The notes under the pieces are model-generated. The model was not told the origin of the DNA. It did not search any database and saw only the letters and a program-made list of their open reading frames with translations. This document shows positions 49,477 through 58,733 of a stretch of DNA of 64,000 bases, one piece after another. Every line of letters begins with the position of its first letter. The first letter of the stretch is position 1. A program made the position numbers and the translations under genes. Source of the DNA: Mucilaginibacter pankratovii (GTDB lineage: Bacteria; Bacteroidota; Bacteroidia; Sphingobacteriales; Sphingobacteriaceae); NCBI RefSeq assembly GCF_014773265.1, contig NZ_JACWMY010000010.1:228663-292662 (forward strand). The letters are read 5' to 3'.

Positions 49477-50247
49477 TTATCCCTTTATCCCCGCAATAAA
49501 TCCCGGGATCTTCTCCATATAATTCTCCGTACCCAACAATTTCACAAAAGCGCTGCCTACAATAGCGCCATTGGCGTATTGGCAGGCTTTACTGAACGAA
49601 GCATGATCTGAAATACCGAAACCGATAATGGCAGGGTTTTCCAGGTTCATGGCTTTTACGCGATTGTAATAGCCTTCTATACTATCGGTAAGCTGTAAAT
49701 TACCACCGGTAATGGATGAGGATGAAAGCAGGTAAATAAAGCTATTGCTCAGCTCATCTATCTTGCGGATACGCTCTTCTGAGGTTTGCGGGGTTACGAG
49801 GAATATATTACTGAGGTTATTATCTTCAAAATGGTTGCTGTACAGCATTTCGTACTCGTACATGGGCAGGTCGGGCACGATGATGCCGTCGACACCAACA
49901 GCCGCGGCGTCCTTGCAAAAACGCTCCACGCCGTACTGTACAATGGGGTTTACATAACCCATCAATAAAATAGGGATGCTTACCCGCTGGCGCAGATCTT
50001 TCAGCTGCTCAAATAATACGGTTAAGGTCATTCCGTTTAACAGCGAGCTTTCAGAACTATGCTGAATGGTGGGCCCATCTGCAACCGGATCGGAATATGG
50101 GAACCCTATCTCCAGGAAATCGGCACCGGCTTTTTCAAGGGCCTCGGCAATATCAACCGTGGTGTTCAGCTCCGGGTAACCGGCAGTATAGTAGATAGAC
50201 AGCAGGTTATCCTTTTTGGTTTCGAAAAGTTTGTTCAACCGGTTCAT
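49477..50247 (-). CDS. trpA: Tryptophan synthase alpha subunit
   Basis: A 256-residue TIM-barrel enzyme that cleaves indole-3-glycerol phosphate to indole for the TrpB partner. Catalytic Glu is in DFLEIGFPYSDP and the Asp in SDPVADGPTIQ; the loop VDGIIVPDLP, the phosphate site VGSAFVKLL and IGFGISDH are present. I chose the ATG at 50247, giving MNRLNKLFETKKDNLL as in relatives; an ATG at 50268 and a TTG at 50283 would add residues. No other trp gene adjoins it: the gene after its stop is on the other strand and the upstream gene is a symporter. A separate trpA is unusual. Confidence 0.95.
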   Translation of the reverse strand: MNRLNKLFETKKDNLLSIYYTAGYPELNTTVDIAEALEKAGADFLEIGFPYSDPVADGPTIQHSSESSLLNGMTLTVLFEQLKDLRQRVSIPILLMGYVNPIVQYGVERFCKDAAAVGVDGIIVPDLPMYEYEMLYSNHFEDNNLSNIFLVTPQTSEERIRKIDELSNSFIYLLSSSSITGGNLQLTDSIEGYYNRVKAMNLENPAIIGFGISDHASFSKACQYANGAIVGSAFVKLLGTENYMEKIPGFIAGIKG

Positions 50248-50346
50248 CGGGGTAATTATATCAGCCATATTGTTCGCATGCAAAGTACACTACAAAAATA
50301 TCGTTAAATAATTTCTTTCGGGCTGTTTATTGAAAAACTTTTATGG

Positions 50347-50536
50347 GTGTTCCACTAAAGGTGTTTCAGCGTGCTATGGCCGATATAGCTTATTTTTGTT
50401 AATGATTTTATATTCAGATGATTATAGCGATTATTTAAACAACAGGGGTGTTCCAAATTGTTTTACTAAAAACATGCAAAATACTGATTATCAATTAAAT
50501 GAAAAAAACAGGTGTTCCACATTCAAAGTGGAACAC
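50347..50536. promoter_or_regulatory. Cluster of GTGTTCCAC motifs in the trpA-symporter divergent region
   Basis: GTGTTCCAC occurs at 50347 and 50512, near copies GTGTTTCAG at 50361 and GTGTTCCAA at 50448, and the inverse GTGGAACAC at 50528. The last two form a perfect 9-bp inverted repeat with a 7-base spacer, lying about 70 bases before the symporter start. Neither gene has a clear housekeeping promoter. It may be an operator for a regulator binding dyads, or an interspersed repeat. Confidence 0.4.
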
Positions 50537-50606
50537 TTACAGGCAAAAGATCAATAATTTGCTTGATAGGCCTTAAACACCTACATTCGAAAAAACAGAA
50601 AAAGCC

Positions 50607-52106
50607 ATGGCCCCCGGAATATTGCTCACATTTATAATAGGTTACTTTTTGGTGTTGCTGGTGATATCGCACCTCACCTCAAAAAACTCGGCCAATAACG
50701 ATACCTTTTTTGTGGCTAACCGCAACTCCAAATGGTATTTGGTGGCCTTCGGGATGATAGGCACAGCATTGAGCGGGGTTACGTTTATCTCCGTTCCCGG
50801 TAAAGTTGGTGCCCCAAGCGGCGATCAGTTTGCCTACTTCCAGTTTGTATTGGGGAACGCCGCCGGTTTTATCATCATCGCTACGGTACTGCTGCCTTTA
50901 TACTACCGCTTAAAGCTAACTTCTATCTACAGCTATATAGAGCAGGCGCTGGGCACCTGGAGCTACAAAACCGCAGCTGGTATTTTCCTTATCAGCCGCA
51001 CCATCGGGTCGTCGTTCCGGCTGTACCTGGTGGTTATTGTGCTGCAGAAATTCATTTTCGATAGCTATGGGGTCCCCTTCGCGGTTACAGTGCTGATCTC
51101 GCTGCTGCTGATCTGGAGCTACACCTACAAGGGCGGCCTAAAAACAATCATTATTACTGATAGCCTGCAAACGTTCTTCCTGGTTACGTCTGTTTTCCTG
51201 TCGATTTATTTCATCTGCCGTAGCCTCGATTATAATATTTTGCAGGCCATTGAAGCTGTTAAAGAAAGCAGCTATTCTAAGATCTTCTTCTTTAACGATT
51301 TCCTGAGCAGCAAGTTCCATATCACCAAAGAGTTTCTTGGTGGCATGTTTATCACCATCGGCATGACCGGTTTAGACCAGGATCTGATGCAGAAAAACCT
51401 CAGCCTTAAAAACATCAAGGAAGCGCAAAAGAACATGTTCAGCTTTACAGCAGTGTTCGTGGTGATTAACATTTTCTTCCTCAGCGTAGGTGCACTGCTT
51501 TATATCTACGCCAATAAATATGGCATTAGCGTAGAAAAAACCGACTACCTCTACCCTACCATCGCCTTAAAATACCTGGGCATTGTACCCGCCATGGTAT
51601 TTATGCTGGGTTTAACGGCGGCAACCTTCGCCACAACCGATTCGGCATTAACGGCGCTCACCACCTCCTTTTGTGTGGACTTTTTAGGCTTCAATAAAAA
51701 AGATGATGTAAACAGCAAAAAAAATGTAAGCACCAGACACATCGTGCATATAGCCTTTTCGGGGCTGATGTTTTTAACTATCATTATTTTCAATGCTATT
51801 AATAATGATGCCGTTGTTGGAGCCATTTTTAAAGTTGCATCGTACACTTACGGGCCGCTGTTGGGCTTATATTCCTTTGGCTTATTTGTGAGCGGCAGGC
51901 AGGTGAAAGATAAACTGGTACCTTTTATTTGCCTGATCTCCCCGGCGATATGTTTCTTCCTGAGCACCGAAAGCAAGCGCCTGTTGGGCGGCTACGTTTT
52001 TGATAACGAGCTCATCATTGTAAACGGGCTGATAACTTTCTTTGGATTATGGGTAACATCGAGCAAAAAAGCACACCGCGTTGAGGTGAGCACAGCAAAA
52101 GCCTAA
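50607..52106 (+). CDS. Sodium:solute symporter (SSS family)
   Basis: A 499-residue inner-membrane transporter with about 13 helices that should couple sodium uptake to a small solute. The N-terminal DTFFVANRNSKWYLVAFGMIGTALSG and the GVTFISVPGKVG stretch are typical of the sodium-binding first helices; the later GLTAATFATTDSALTALTTSF carries the conserved serines of the second sodium site. The closest types are the Bacteroidota SSS proteins of unassigned substrate, including sialic acid, proline or choline carriers. It is divergent from trpA and has the GTGTTCCAC cluster upstream. Confidence 0.93.
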   Translation: MAPGILLTFIIGYFLVLLVISHLTSKNSANNDTFFVANRNSKWYLVAFGMIGTALSGVTFISVPGKVGAPSGDQFAYFQFVLGNAAGFIIIATVLLPLYYRLKLTSIYSYIEQALGTWSYKTAAGIFLISRTIGSSFRLYLVVIVLQKFIFDSYGVPFAVTVLISLLLIWSYTYKGGLKTIIITDSLQTFFLVTSVFLSIYFICRSLDYNILQAIEAVKESSYSKIFFFNDFLSSKFHITKEFLGGMFITIGMTGLDQDLMQKNLSLKNIKEAQKNMFSFTAVFVVINIFFLSVGALLYIYANKYGISVEKTDYLYPTIALKYLGIVPAMVFMLGLTAATFATTDSALTALTTSFCVDFLGFNKKDDVNSKKNVSTRHIVHIAFSGLMFLTIIIFNAINNDAVVGAIFKVASYTYGPLLGLYSFGLFVSGRQVKDKLVPFICLISPAICFFLSTESKRLLGGYVFDNELIIVNGLITFFGLWVTSSKKAHRVEVSTAKA

Positions 52107-52226
52107 AACTTAACCGCCCAACTATTGTACTATCAAAAGCATTTACTAACTTTCGAACTTTCCAAAAATTTTGGAGGGTAGCTTTTGGATATTAATAAAT
52201 GTTTCCCTTCGTATTAAAATACAGTT

Positions 52227-52934
52227 ATGACAAGTGAGGATAAAATAAGACAAGCGTTTGAGAACAAGAACTGGCAGGAGATAAAGGTTACCGATTCCTG
52301 GCAGATATTTAAGATAATGGCCGAGTTTGTAGACGGATTTGAGAAGCTGGCAAAAATAGGCCCCTGCGTATCCATCTTCGGTTCGGCACGTACCAAAAAC
52401 GATAACAAATTTTACAAACTGGCAGAAGATACCGCCCGCCTGTTAACCGAGCGCGGTTACGGCGTCATCTCCGGCGGTGGCCCGGGTATTATGGAGGCGG
52501 CCAACAAAGGCGCTTACGAAGCCGGCGGTAAATCGGTAGGGTTAAACATCGAGTTGCCTTTTGAGCAGTTCCATAACCGTTATATCGATAGGGATAAGAT
52601 TCTGGAGTTTGATTACTTCTTTATCCGCAAGGTAATGTTTATGAAGTACTCGCAGGGCTTCATCATCCTGCCCGGCGGCTTTGGTACTATGGACGAATCT
52701 TTTGAGGCGATAACCCTCATACAAACCGGTAAGATAGCCCGTTTCCCCATTGTTTTTGTGGGTAAGGATTACTGGGGCGGCCTGTTTAAATGGGTTGAAG
52801 AACGCATGCTGGATGAAGAGCACAACATCAGCAAAGACGACCTGAACCTTTACCGTGTGGTTGATACTGCCGAAGAAGCGGCCGAGCACATCTTCCGTTT
52901 TTATGATAAATATGTACTTAAACCGAATTTTTAA
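52227..52934 (+). CDS. LOG/TIGR00730-family Rossmann protein
   Basis: A 235-residue protein with the cytokinin-activating LOG fold. The diagnostic motifs are GGGPGIMEAANKGA and PGGFGTMDESFEA (PGGxGTxxE form, with the catalytic arginine expected just before it near FFIRKVMFMKYSQ). LOG enzymes remove ribose 5-phosphate from nucleotides; bacterial relatives are nucleotide monophosphate nucleosidases and were earlier called lysine decarboxylases in error. There is an extra N-terminal helix of about 55 residues. It is monocistronic with a good terminator at 52957. Confidence 0.93.
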   Translation: MTSEDKIRQAFENKNWQEIKVTDSWQIFKIMAEFVDGFEKLAKIGPCVSIFGSARTKNDNKFYKLAEDTARLLTERGYGVISGGGPGIMEAANKGAYEAGGKSVGLNIELPFEQFHNRYIDRDKILEFDYFFIRKVMFMKYSQGFIILPGGFGTMDESFEAITLIQTGKIARFPIVFVGKDYWGGLFKWVEERMLDEEHNISKDDLNLYRVVDTAEEAAEHIFRFYDKYVLKPNF

Positions 52935-52956
52935 GCGGAAACACACACACAGAATT

Positions 52957-52991
52957 AAAAGCGATGCGGTTTACTCCCCATCGCTTTTTTT
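52957..52991 (+). terminator. Intrinsic terminator of the LOG-family gene
   Basis: AAAAGCGATG and CATCGCTTTT pair around CGGTTTACTCCC and are followed by a T run. Confidence 0.88.
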
Positions 52992-53036
52992 ATACCTTTT
53001 TAAGGATGTTTTAAATTTTAATCACATCTTTACGGT

Positions 53037-54299
53037 ATGGACGCTTCTGCCCAAACCAAAAAACCTGCAGCCTTAGGCTTTATATTTGTTACGCTGCTTA
53101 TTGATATCACCGGCTTTGGTATCATCATCCCGGTATTTCCAAAATTGATAGAGAACCTCATCCACGGCGACCTTAGTGCTGCCGCGCAATGGAGTGGCTG
53201 GCTATTGTTTGCTTATTCGGTAATGCAATTCCTGTTTGCGCCGGTTTTGGGTAACCTTAGCGACAAATACGGCCGTCGTCCTGTATTATTGGGCTCTCTG
53301 CTTGGTTTCGCTATCGATTATGCTTTCCTGGCATTCGCCCCTACTATTTGGTGGTTATTTGTGGGCCGTATCATCGCGGGTATAACCGGCGCAAGTTTCA
53401 CCACTGCTTCGGCATATATAGCAGACGTTAGTCCGCCCGAAAAACGTGCGCAAAACTTTGGTATTATCGGCGCGGCCTTTGGGCTTGGCTTTATAATTGG
53501 CCCGGTATTGGGTGGTGTATTGGGTCAATACAGCACCAAACTACCCTTCCTTACCGCGGGCGCATTGGCATTGATCAATGCCGCTTATGGTTACTTTGTA
53601 CTTCCCGAATCGTTAGATAAGGCGCACCGCCGCCCATTTGAATGGCGCCGCGCAAACCCCGTGGGCTCTTTAATGCAATTAAAAAAATATCCTGCAGTAA
53701 GCGGGCTTATCGCATCGCTTATACTGATATACCTTGCAGCGCACGCCGTGCAAAGCACCTGGACCTTCTTTACCATGCAGCGTTTTCAATGGACAGAATC
53801 CATTGTGGGTTTGTCGCTGGGTTTGGTTGGCGTGCTGTCAGGTTTGGTGCAGGGCTTGCTCATCAGGGCAACCATCCCGTATTTTGGGCAAAAGAAAAGT
53901 ATTATTTACGGCTTGCTGCTCTACACTTTGGGCTTGTTCTTGTTTGCGTTTGCGGGCCAAAGCTGGATGATGTTTGCCATTTTGGTGATATACTGCCTTG
54001 GTGGTATAGCCGGGCCCGCCTTACAGGGCCTTATCAGCGGGCAAATACCGCCAAACGAGCAGGGCGAATTACAGGGCGGCCTTACCAGTTTAATGAGCGT
54101 GACCTCTATCTTCGGGCCAATTATGATGACTAACCTGTTCTCTTTTTTTACAGGTAAAACGGCACCTGTCCATTTCCCGGGCGCGGCATTTCTGGCGGGT
54201 GCGCTATTAATGCTGTTGAGTACTATTTTAGCCATTTTGAGCTTTAAACGAGCGCGCGAAAGTAAAAATGCTGTGCCAATTGAGGTTGCGGCACACTAA
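53037..54299 (+). CDS. MFS transporter, TetA-like, first of tandem pair
   Basis: A 420-residue major-facilitator exporter with 12 helices. The drug-efflux motifs are visible: DITGFGIIIPVFP in helix 1, the motif-A loop GNLSDKYGRRPVLLGSL between helices 2 and 3, and GAAFGLGFIIGPVLGG (motif C) in helix 5. This is the TetA/tetracycline-type group of proton antiporters. The start ATG at 53037 is followed directly by the CDASAQTKKPAALGFIF-like cytoplasmic tail (MDASAQTKKPAALGF). A close paralogue follows after 51 bases. A TTTACGG box ends 4 bases before the ATG, so the message may be nearly leaderless. Confidence 0.94.
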   Translation: MDASAQTKKPAALGFIFVTLLIDITGFGIIIPVFPKLIENLIHGDLSAAAQWSGWLLFAYSVMQFLFAPVLGNLSDKYGRRPVLLGSLLGFAIDYAFLAFAPTIWWLFVGRIIAGITGASFTTASAYIADVSPPEKRAQNFGIIGAAFGLGFIIGPVLGGVLGQYSTKLPFLTAGALALINAAYGYFVLPESLDKAHRRPFEWRRANPVGSLMQLKKYPAVSGLIASLILIYLAAHAVQSTWTFFTMQRFQWTESIVGLSLGLVGVLSGLVQGLLIRATIPYFGQKKSIIYGLLLYTLGLFLFAFAGQSWMMFAILVIYCLGGIAGPALQGLISGQIPPNEQGELQGGLTSLMSVTSIFGPIMMTNLFSFFTGKTAPVHFPGAAFLAGALLMLLSTILAILSFKRARESKNAVPIEVAAH

Positions 54300-54350
54300 T
54301 TATCAATATCAATGAAACTTTCAGCAGTTTATCTGTTCTAAGCAATATAC

Positions 54351-55622
54351 ATGGCAGATATACAGGAGAAGCCGAAAAAACGGCATGGTGCATTGGGGTT
54401 TATCTTTGTTACGGTTCTGATCGATACCATGGGCCTTGGTATCATTATCCCTATACTCCCTACTCTTTTAGAGCAATTGGGCCATGTTGGCGTTAGTATG
54501 GCCAGCCAGTACAGCGGTTGGCTTACCTTTACCTATGCCACTATGCAGTTTGTGTGCGCCCCTATACTGGGCAATCTGAGCGACCGCTACGGGCGCCGCC
54601 CGGTATTACTGATATCTCTCTTCGGTTTTGGTATCGATTACCTTTTCATGGGCTTCGCGCCAACCATATTTTGGTTGTTTATCGGGCGTTTTATAGCCGG
54701 CGTAGCGGGCGCCAGTACCACTACGGCTTCGGCGTATATCTCAGACGTAAGCACGGGCGATAAACGGGCCGCCAATTTCGGGCTAATAGGCGCTGCTACA
54801 GGGCTGGGTTTTATTTTAGGAATTGGCCTCGGTGGCTTTTTAGGCGGTGTATTCATCAGGCTGCCGTTTTTTGTTGCAGCCGGGCTGGCCTTTATTAATG
54901 CTATCTACGGTTACTTTGTACTTCCCGAATCGCTCCATCTGAAAAACCGCCGCAGGTTCGAAATAAAACGTGCTAACCCTATCGGTTCTTTATTGGGTTT
55001 AAGGCACCATTCGCTGGCAGTAAGTACACTCATCACGGCTTATACCATTGTATACATTGGCCAAAAAGCGGTAGAAGGTGTTTTGCCGTTTTACGTGGTG
55101 GAGAAATTCAAATGGTCGGAAAGCAGCATTGGCGCATTGGGGATCTTCCTGGGCTTACTTATTGTTGGCGTGCAGGGGGGGCTGGTGAGGTGGACGATCC
55201 CGAAGTTCGGCTTGAGGAAAAACATCCTGGCGGGTATCGCCCTTTATGGAATTGGGCTGGCCCTCATATCGTTTAATAATACGCCGTGGCTGATGTATGT
55301 AGTAATGATACCCTATTGTATGGGCGGCATTGGCGGCACAGCGCTTCAGGGTTTTATTTCCGAACACGTATCGGCAAAAGAGCAAGGCGAGCTACAGGGC
55401 GCTTTAACCAGTTTAGTGAGCGTTACCACTATTATTGGCCCGCTGATGATGACCACCATATTCCACCACTTTACCACAAACGAATCGAAGATCTATTTCC
55501 CGGGAGCACCGTTTTTATTGGGAGCGATACTGATGGGGATCGCCATTATATTAACCATCAGGAGTTTTAAAAAGAAAGACCCTAAGCTATTAACGCAACA
55601 GGCCACTATTCCAGCCCGCTAA
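54351..55622 (+). CDS. MFS transporter, TetA-like, second of tandem pair
   Basis: A 423-residue paralogue of the preceding gene; most motifs are shared: DTMGLGIIIPILP, GNLSDRYGRRPVLLISL, GAATGLGFILGIGLGG, and the GNNTPWLMYVVMIPYCMGGIGG-like second half. They differ mainly in helices 4, 7 and 10. Gene duplication is clear from the identical order of segments, including YGYFVLPESL in both. The two could form separate specificities or a heterodimer. Its 3' end overlaps the convergent DUF502 gene by 17 bases. Confidence 0.94.
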   Translation: MADIQEKPKKRHGALGFIFVTVLIDTMGLGIIIPILPTLLEQLGHVGVSMASQYSGWLTFTYATMQFVCAPILGNLSDRYGRRPVLLISLFGFGIDYLFMGFAPTIFWLFIGRFIAGVAGASTTTASAYISDVSTGDKRAANFGLIGAATGLGFILGIGLGGFLGGVFIRLPFFVAAGLAFINAIYGYFVLPESLHLKNRRRFEIKRANPIGSLLGLRHHSLAVSTLITAYTIVYIGQKAVEGVLPFYVVEKFKWSESSIGALGIFLGLLIVGVQGGLVRWTIPKFGLRKNILAGIALYGIGLALISFNNTPWLMYVVMIPYCMGGIGGTALQGFISEHVSAKEQGELQGALTSLVSVTTIIGPLMMTTIFHHFTTNESKIYFPGAPFLLGAILMGIAIILTIRSFKKKDPKLLTQQATIPAR

Positions 55623-56199
55623 CACCACCGGATATCACAAACTTCATTATTTCGGCAGCGCTCTTATCTATAGGCGTTACTTTAGCGGCGGATATGATAA
55701 CCACCTGCCCTGCAAATGAGTACGACCATGGAAAATATACAGCTACTTCTCCGGGCAGACCTATCGAAGACATGTCCTTACGTACCATAAAGCCTATTTT
55801 CTTTAGTCCAAATTCGTTCACCTCTACTAATACGGGTTCGTTGAATTTCTTCTCATCGCCAACAAATGCTTCGGTAAGGTCTTTTATAGAGGAGTACAGG
55901 AATTTGAATATGGGCAAGCGGTTGAGCCAGCGCCTGAACCAGTTTTTTATCGGGTCGGTTATAACATTTGTAACCAGTATGCCGGCTATAAAAATGATGA
56001 CGAACACATTGAGGATTCCCAAACCCGGGATGTAAATAGGTTTGCCGTTTTTGTCAACCCATAGGTGGGCACTCAGGTTAAGCGCGTTATCCAACGTTGA
56101 TACCGCCCAGAATATCAAAAAGAATGCAGCGCCAAGCGGCACTACGATTAGTAAGCCTTTTATAAAGTAATTTAACAGGGCACCAAATAACCTTTTCAT
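55606..56199 (-). CDS. DUF502 domain membrane protein
   Basis: A 197-residue membrane protein with two helices (about 14-32 and 62-83) and a cytoplasmic or periplasmic beta-rich domain. Family marks: a KGLLIVVPLGAAFF N-terminal helix, PGLGILNVFVIIFIAGILV, NRLPIFKFLYSSIKDLTEAF and the PGEVAVYFPWSYSFAGQV near the C-terminus. No function is established for DUF502. It starts 14 bases downstream of the MurF-Alr stop, so the two form a leftward operon, and it ends overlapping the MFS gene. Confidence 0.9.
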   Translation of the reverse strand: MKRLFGALLNYFIKGLLIVVPLGAAFFLIFWAVSTLDNALNLSAHLWVDKNGKPIYIPGLGILNVFVIIFIAGILVTNVITDPIKNWFRRWLNRLPIFKFLYSSIKDLTEAFVGDEKKFNEPVLVEVNEFGLKKIGFMVRKDMSSIGLPGEVAVYFPWSYSFAGQVVIISAAKVTPIDKSAAEIMKFVISGGVSGLE

Positions 56200-56213
56200 G
56201 CGGCAAATATACG

Positions 56214-58676
56214 CTATTCGTAAAAGTACACCCTTTTTACCCGTTGCGAAATATTTGTTAATATTTCATACGGAATGGTACCTATCTGTGCAGCAAGCTG
56301 TTCTATCCGTTGCTGCTCGTTAAAAACGATCACCTCATCCCCCTCGCGTACGCCGGGTACGTCGGTAATATCCAGCATACACATATCCATAGATACATTG
56401 CCAACGGTTGGCACCAGCACGCCGTTCACCAGCATCCGGCCCACGCCATTGCCAAAAGCGCGTAAATAGCCATCGGCATAACCTATGCGTACCGTGGCTA
56501 TTACGCCATCATCTTTGAGGCTGCCGTTGCGGTTGTAGCCAATGGTATCATTAGCAAGCACTTTTTTCACCTGCGATACGGTGGTTTTCAGCGTGGCCAC
56601 GGGTTTTAAGCCGGCATCATCTGCGGGCACCGCCGCGTCTACACCGTACAAGCCAATACCCAGCCTCACCATATCATACTGCGCGGTAGGCCAGCGGCTT
56701 ATGCCCGATGTATTACTGATGTGCTTTATCACGGTGTAGCCTACAGCTTCCTCTATCTGCGCGTAGGCTTTCTGAAATATGCCTATTTGCTTTAGTGTGA
56801 ACAGGTCATGCTGCTCGTTATCGCTGGCCACCAGGTGCGAGAATACCGATTTCACCTTTACATATTTATTGATCTCCAGCAGATCGCAAAGGGTCTCTAC
56901 CTCGTACTCCTCAAAACCCAGCCGGTGCATACCCGTATCTATTTTTATGTGGATGGGGTAATTAGTAATTTCGTTCTCTTGCGCATATTTTACAAACTCA
57001 TCCAGCAAGGTAAAACTGTAGATCTCGGGCTCCAGCTTATAAATGGTTAGCTTATCATAAGCCAAAGGCTCGGGGTTTAATACTACAATGGGCAGGGTGA
57101 TGCCACCTTCGCGAAGCGCGATACCTTCGTCGGTATAAGCTACCGCGAGGTAATCTACCTTATTATATTGCAGCATATTAGCCACTTCGAAGGTGCCGCT
57201 GCCGTACGAGAATGCCTTCACCATGGCCATTACCTTAACCCCCGGGTTTAGCTTAGCTTTATAAAAATTGAGGTTGCTCAGCAGCGTATTCAGGTTTATC
57301 TCCAGCACCGTTTCGTGCGCTTTTTGGCCCAGCACACGGCTTATCCGCTCAAATTCAAAACTGCGCGAACCTTTGATCAGAATGGTTTCCTCGCGGAAGT
57401 GCAGTTTGCCAATATCTTGTAGCAACGCCGCCGTATCGGGGTAAAAATGAGTTTCGGGGATGGTAAAGTATTCCTTATGTTGGTTCAAATCGGCACCAAC
57501 ACCAATAAAGCGCTCTATTCTTTTGTCTTTGATGAGTTGCGCCACCTGCTTGTACAGGGCATCCTGCTGCAAGCCCGATTGGTAGATATCCGACAGTATC
57601 ACCGTTTTTTTATAATGCTGGTTCTGCTGCCCCAAAAAGTTGAGCGCTATCTCCAGCGACTGGATATCGGAATTGTACGAATCATCTATAATAGAGCAAT
57701 CGTTTACGCCGTGCTTCAGCTCCAGGCGCATACTTACGGCGCTCAGGCGCTCTATCCTGTCATCGGCATCGGCAGGGCTGTACCCCATAGCCAGCATGGT
57801 TGCCCAGCAAACAATGGCATTCTCTATCGATGCATCATCTCTAAAGGGGATAAGGCATTCTACCTCTTTTTCTTTGTAGATGGCCCGCAGGTAATATTTA
57901 TCAGATATGGCGGTTTCGCTGAAAACATACAGGTTGGCAAGCTTAAACTTCCGGCTCCAGGTAAAGCATTCGATATCGCTTAGCGCATCTTTATAGTTTA
58001 GCAACACCTCGTAATTATATACCAGCTGTTTGCAATTTTTAAACAGCTTTAATTTTTCTTTCAGTTTGGCCTCCGGCGATTCAAAGCCTTCATCGTGCGC
58101 AGTGCCCATATGTGTAAGGATGCCAATTGAGGGGCTGATCATCGCCTCCAGCTTCTCCATTTCGCCGGAGGTAGAGATTCCCGCTTCAAAAATACCGAGG
58201 TTGTGCCCAGCGTTTATCTGCCATACCGAAAGTGGGACCCCTATCTGCGAGTTATAGCTTTTGGGGTTGCGCACGATATTTTTCTCGGGGCAGAACAATT
58301 GATACAGCCACTCCTTAACAATAGTTTTGCCGTTGCTGCCCGTAATGCCTATCACCTGCAGGCTAAACTGGTTGCGGTGATGTGTGGCGAGCGCCTGCAG
58401 CGCAGTCAGCACATCGGCCACTACCAGGAAATTGGCATCGGCCATGGTTACTTCCGGCCGCTGCTTTACTACAAAGCTGCGAACGCCGGCTGTATAGGCG
58501 TCGGCAATAAACTCGTGCCCGTTGCGCCTGTCGCTCAATGCAAAAAACAGCGAGGCCGGGGGATTGGTGATGCGTCGGCTATCGGTGAGCAAAACACTAA
58601 CGGGGCTATCGGTCACCACATCTCCGCCGGCATTTATGATGCCTTTTACTTCGCTTACCAAATAAGTGTTTTGCAT
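56214..58676 (-). CDS. murF/alr: Bifunctional MurF (UDP-MurNAc-tripeptide:D-Ala-D-Ala ligase)/alanine racemase
   Basis: An 820-residue fusion of two cell-wall enzymes, as known in Bacteroidota. The MurF part (about 1-460) shows ITGSNGKTIVKEW (GSNGKT at 113-118), the Mur ligase pattern GIFEAGISTSGEM and DDSYNSDIQSLEIALN. The racemase part (about 465-820) has VLEINLNTLLSNLNFY, the PLP lysine in MAMVKAFSYGSGTF near residue 488, and the catalytic Tyr region IGYNRNGSLKDDGV and RIGYADGYLRAFGNG. The fusion can channel D-alanine from racemase to D-Ala-D-Ala ligase supply. It is first of a leftward pair with DUF502 and divergent from recX. Confidence 0.97.
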   Translation of the reverse strand: MQNTYLVSEVKGIINAGGDVVTDSPVSVLLTDSRRITNPPASLFFALSDRRNGHEFIADAYTAGVRSFVVKQRPEVTMADANFLVVADVLTALQALATHHRNQFSLQVIGITGSNGKTIVKEWLYQLFCPEKNIVRNPKSYNSQIGVPLSVWQINAGHNLGIFEAGISTSGEMEKLEAMISPSIGILTHMGTAHDEGFESPEAKLKEKLKLFKNCKQLVYNYEVLLNYKDALSDIECFTWSRKFKLANLYVFSETAISDKYYLRAIYKEKEVECLIPFRDDASIENAIVCWATMLAMGYSPADADDRIERLSAVSMRLELKHGVNDCSIIDDSYNSDIQSLEIALNFLGQQNQHYKKTVILSDIYQSGLQQDALYKQVAQLIKDKRIERFIGVGADLNQHKEYFTIPETHFYPDTAALLQDIGKLHFREETILIKGSRSFEFERISRVLGQKAHETVLEINLNTLLSNLNFYKAKLNPGVKVMAMVKAFSYGSGTFEVANMLQYNKVDYLAVAYTDEGIALREGGITLPIVVLNPEPLAYDKLTIYKLEPEIYSFTLLDEFVKYAQENEITNYPIHIKIDTGMHRLGFEEYEVETLCDLLEINKYVKVKSVFSHLVASDNEQHDLFTLKQIGIFQKAYAQIEEAVGYTVIKHISNTSGISRWPTAQYDMVRLGIGLYGVDAAVPADDAGLKPVATLKTTVSQVKKVLANDTIGYNRNGSLKDDGVIATVRIGYADGYLRAFGNGVGRMLVNGVLVPTVGNVSMDMCMLDITDVPGVREGDEVIVFNEQQRIEQLAAQIGTIPYEILTNISQRVKRVYFYE

Positions 58677-58733
58677 GTTACGAATTTGCTTATATTTCTA
58701 CGAATACAAGAATTTTAACGAATTTTGGTTTTG

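Noticed and set aside
50330..50557. 75-codon frame upstream of the symporter
   Set aside because: It runs through the GTGTTCCAC motif cluster and its dyad; the protein has no recognisable features.
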